From Alphaproteobacteria bacterium (GTDB taxonomy: Bacteria > Pseudomonadota > Alphaproteobacteria > Sphingomonadales > Sphingomonadaceae): DNA of 6,180 nucleotides. The stretch is taken from positions 1 to 6,180 of the forward strand of contig JAENVZ010000040.1 of assembly GCA_016650315.1 (NCBI GenBank), written 5' to 3'. Position 1 is the first letter of the stretch; each line of letters opens with the position of its first letter. The notes beneath the pieces are model-generated. The model worked only from the letters and a program-made list of their open reading frames with translations. It had not been told where the DNA came from and searched no databases. Positions 5,825 through 6,180 of this stretch are shown piece after piece. The position numbers were made by a program, and so were the translations under genes.

Positions 5825-6180
5825 ATGCGGCGTTTACCACCCCTTACGGCTCTGGAAGCCTTTGTACAGGTCGCCCGACTCGGCTCGGTCAAGGCGGCCG
5901 CGGAGGAACTGGCCCTGTCCACTCCCGCCTTGAGCCGCAGGGTGCAGGCGCTGGAACGTTTTGTCGGCAAGCCGTTGTTCGAGCGCAAGCATCAGGCCAT
6001 CGAAATCAATGCCGACGGCCAGCGACTACTGGCCAATATCGCACCGGCGCTGGATGTCCTGTCGATTGCGGTGGAAGAAGTGCAAAAGGACAATGGCCAG
6101 CTTCGCCTCCGCCTCAGCGTCATGCCGCTGTTCGCCAGCCAACGGCTGTTTCCCCGCATGGGCGAGTTGCGGCAGATGCA
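5825..6180 (+). CDS. LysR-family transcriptional regulator (GcvA-like), 5' part only
   Basis: The frame is open from the ATG at 5825 to the window edge: 118 codons plus two bases, so the ligand-binding domain is mostly missing. The N terminus MRRLPPLTALEAFVQVARLG is the GcvA-type LysR opening. It is followed by the winged helix-turn-helix (about 5-62; AAAEELALSTPALSRRVQAL, then GKPLFERK) and the start of the linker helix (about 63-90). LysR proteins are usually about 300 aa and bind as tetramers to T-N11-A dyads, with a small-molecule co-inducer. AAGG at 5815-5818 lies 6 nt before the ATG, which together with homology fixes the start. The effector and target genes cannot be deduced here; the target may lie beyond the right edge, or be the gene itself through the dyad at 5690-5714. 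Confidence 0.92.
   Translation, partial: MRRLPPLTALEAFVQVARLGSVKAAAEELALSTPALSRRVQALERFVGKPLFERKHQAIEINADGQRLLANIAPALDVLSIAVEEVQKDNGQLRLRLSVMPLFASQRLFPRMGELRQM

Noticed and set aside
1..6180. Search for CRISPR arrays, tRNA genes, IS elements, phage genes, toxin-antitoxin pairs or another novel system
   Set aside because: There are no regularly spaced repeats, no transposase or integrase sequence, no cloverleaf-like element and no defence-type gene cluster. The DUF559 remnant alone is not evidence of a system.

Overview
This 6.18-kb window looks like ordinary chromosome from a GC-rich alphaproteobacterium, most likely a sphingomonad (Sphingobium/Sphingomonas-type). The basis is the RNA polymerase omega subunit, which has the extended acidic tail ending [10 protein letters not shown] that I associate with that group, and the high-GC codon use of the main genes. 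This placement is recognition from memory, not a database result.

Layout. From the left edge to about 3.3 kb every gene is on the minus strand. Read in the direction of transcription these are: rpoZ (3308-2964) closed by a strong intrinsic terminator (2907-2935); an exported or membrane-anchored L,D-transpeptidase (2686-2024); a class I, [4Fe-4S] fumarate hydratase (1912-395); and a DUF559 (Vsr-like endonuclease fold) gene (323 to beyond the left edge) broken by an in-frame amber codon. Between fumarase and the DUF559 remnant lie two near-adjacent perfect hairpins, one with an 11-bp stem. rpoZ diverges from a plus-strand, two-HKD phospholipase D/cardiolipin synthase-like gene (3453-4640). That gene is convergent, with only 13 nt between stop codons, with a minus-strand SAM-dependent methyltransferase of the phospholipid N-methyltransferase type (5307-4654). 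An intergenic stretch of about 517 nt follows (5308-5824). Its right part is strikingly AT-rich and carries a perfect 8-bp interrupted dyad with T-N11-A geometry next to a TATAAT box. It leads into the 5' part of a LysR-family regulator (5825 to the right edge).

How the genes relate. rpoZ (transcription), fumarase (TCA cycle) and the L,D-transpeptidase (cell wall) are housekeeping functions that share a strand but are probably separate transcription units. The PLD-type enzyme and the methyltransferase both plausibly act on phospholipids (cardiolipin formation and headgroup methylation) and may form a small membrane-lipid neighbourhood. I found no phage, IS element, CRISPR array, tRNA/rRNA or recognisable novel multi-gene system. 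The points most worth a second look are the amber-interrupted DUF559 gene, the hairpin pair beside it, and the dyad/promoter region ahead of the LysR gene.
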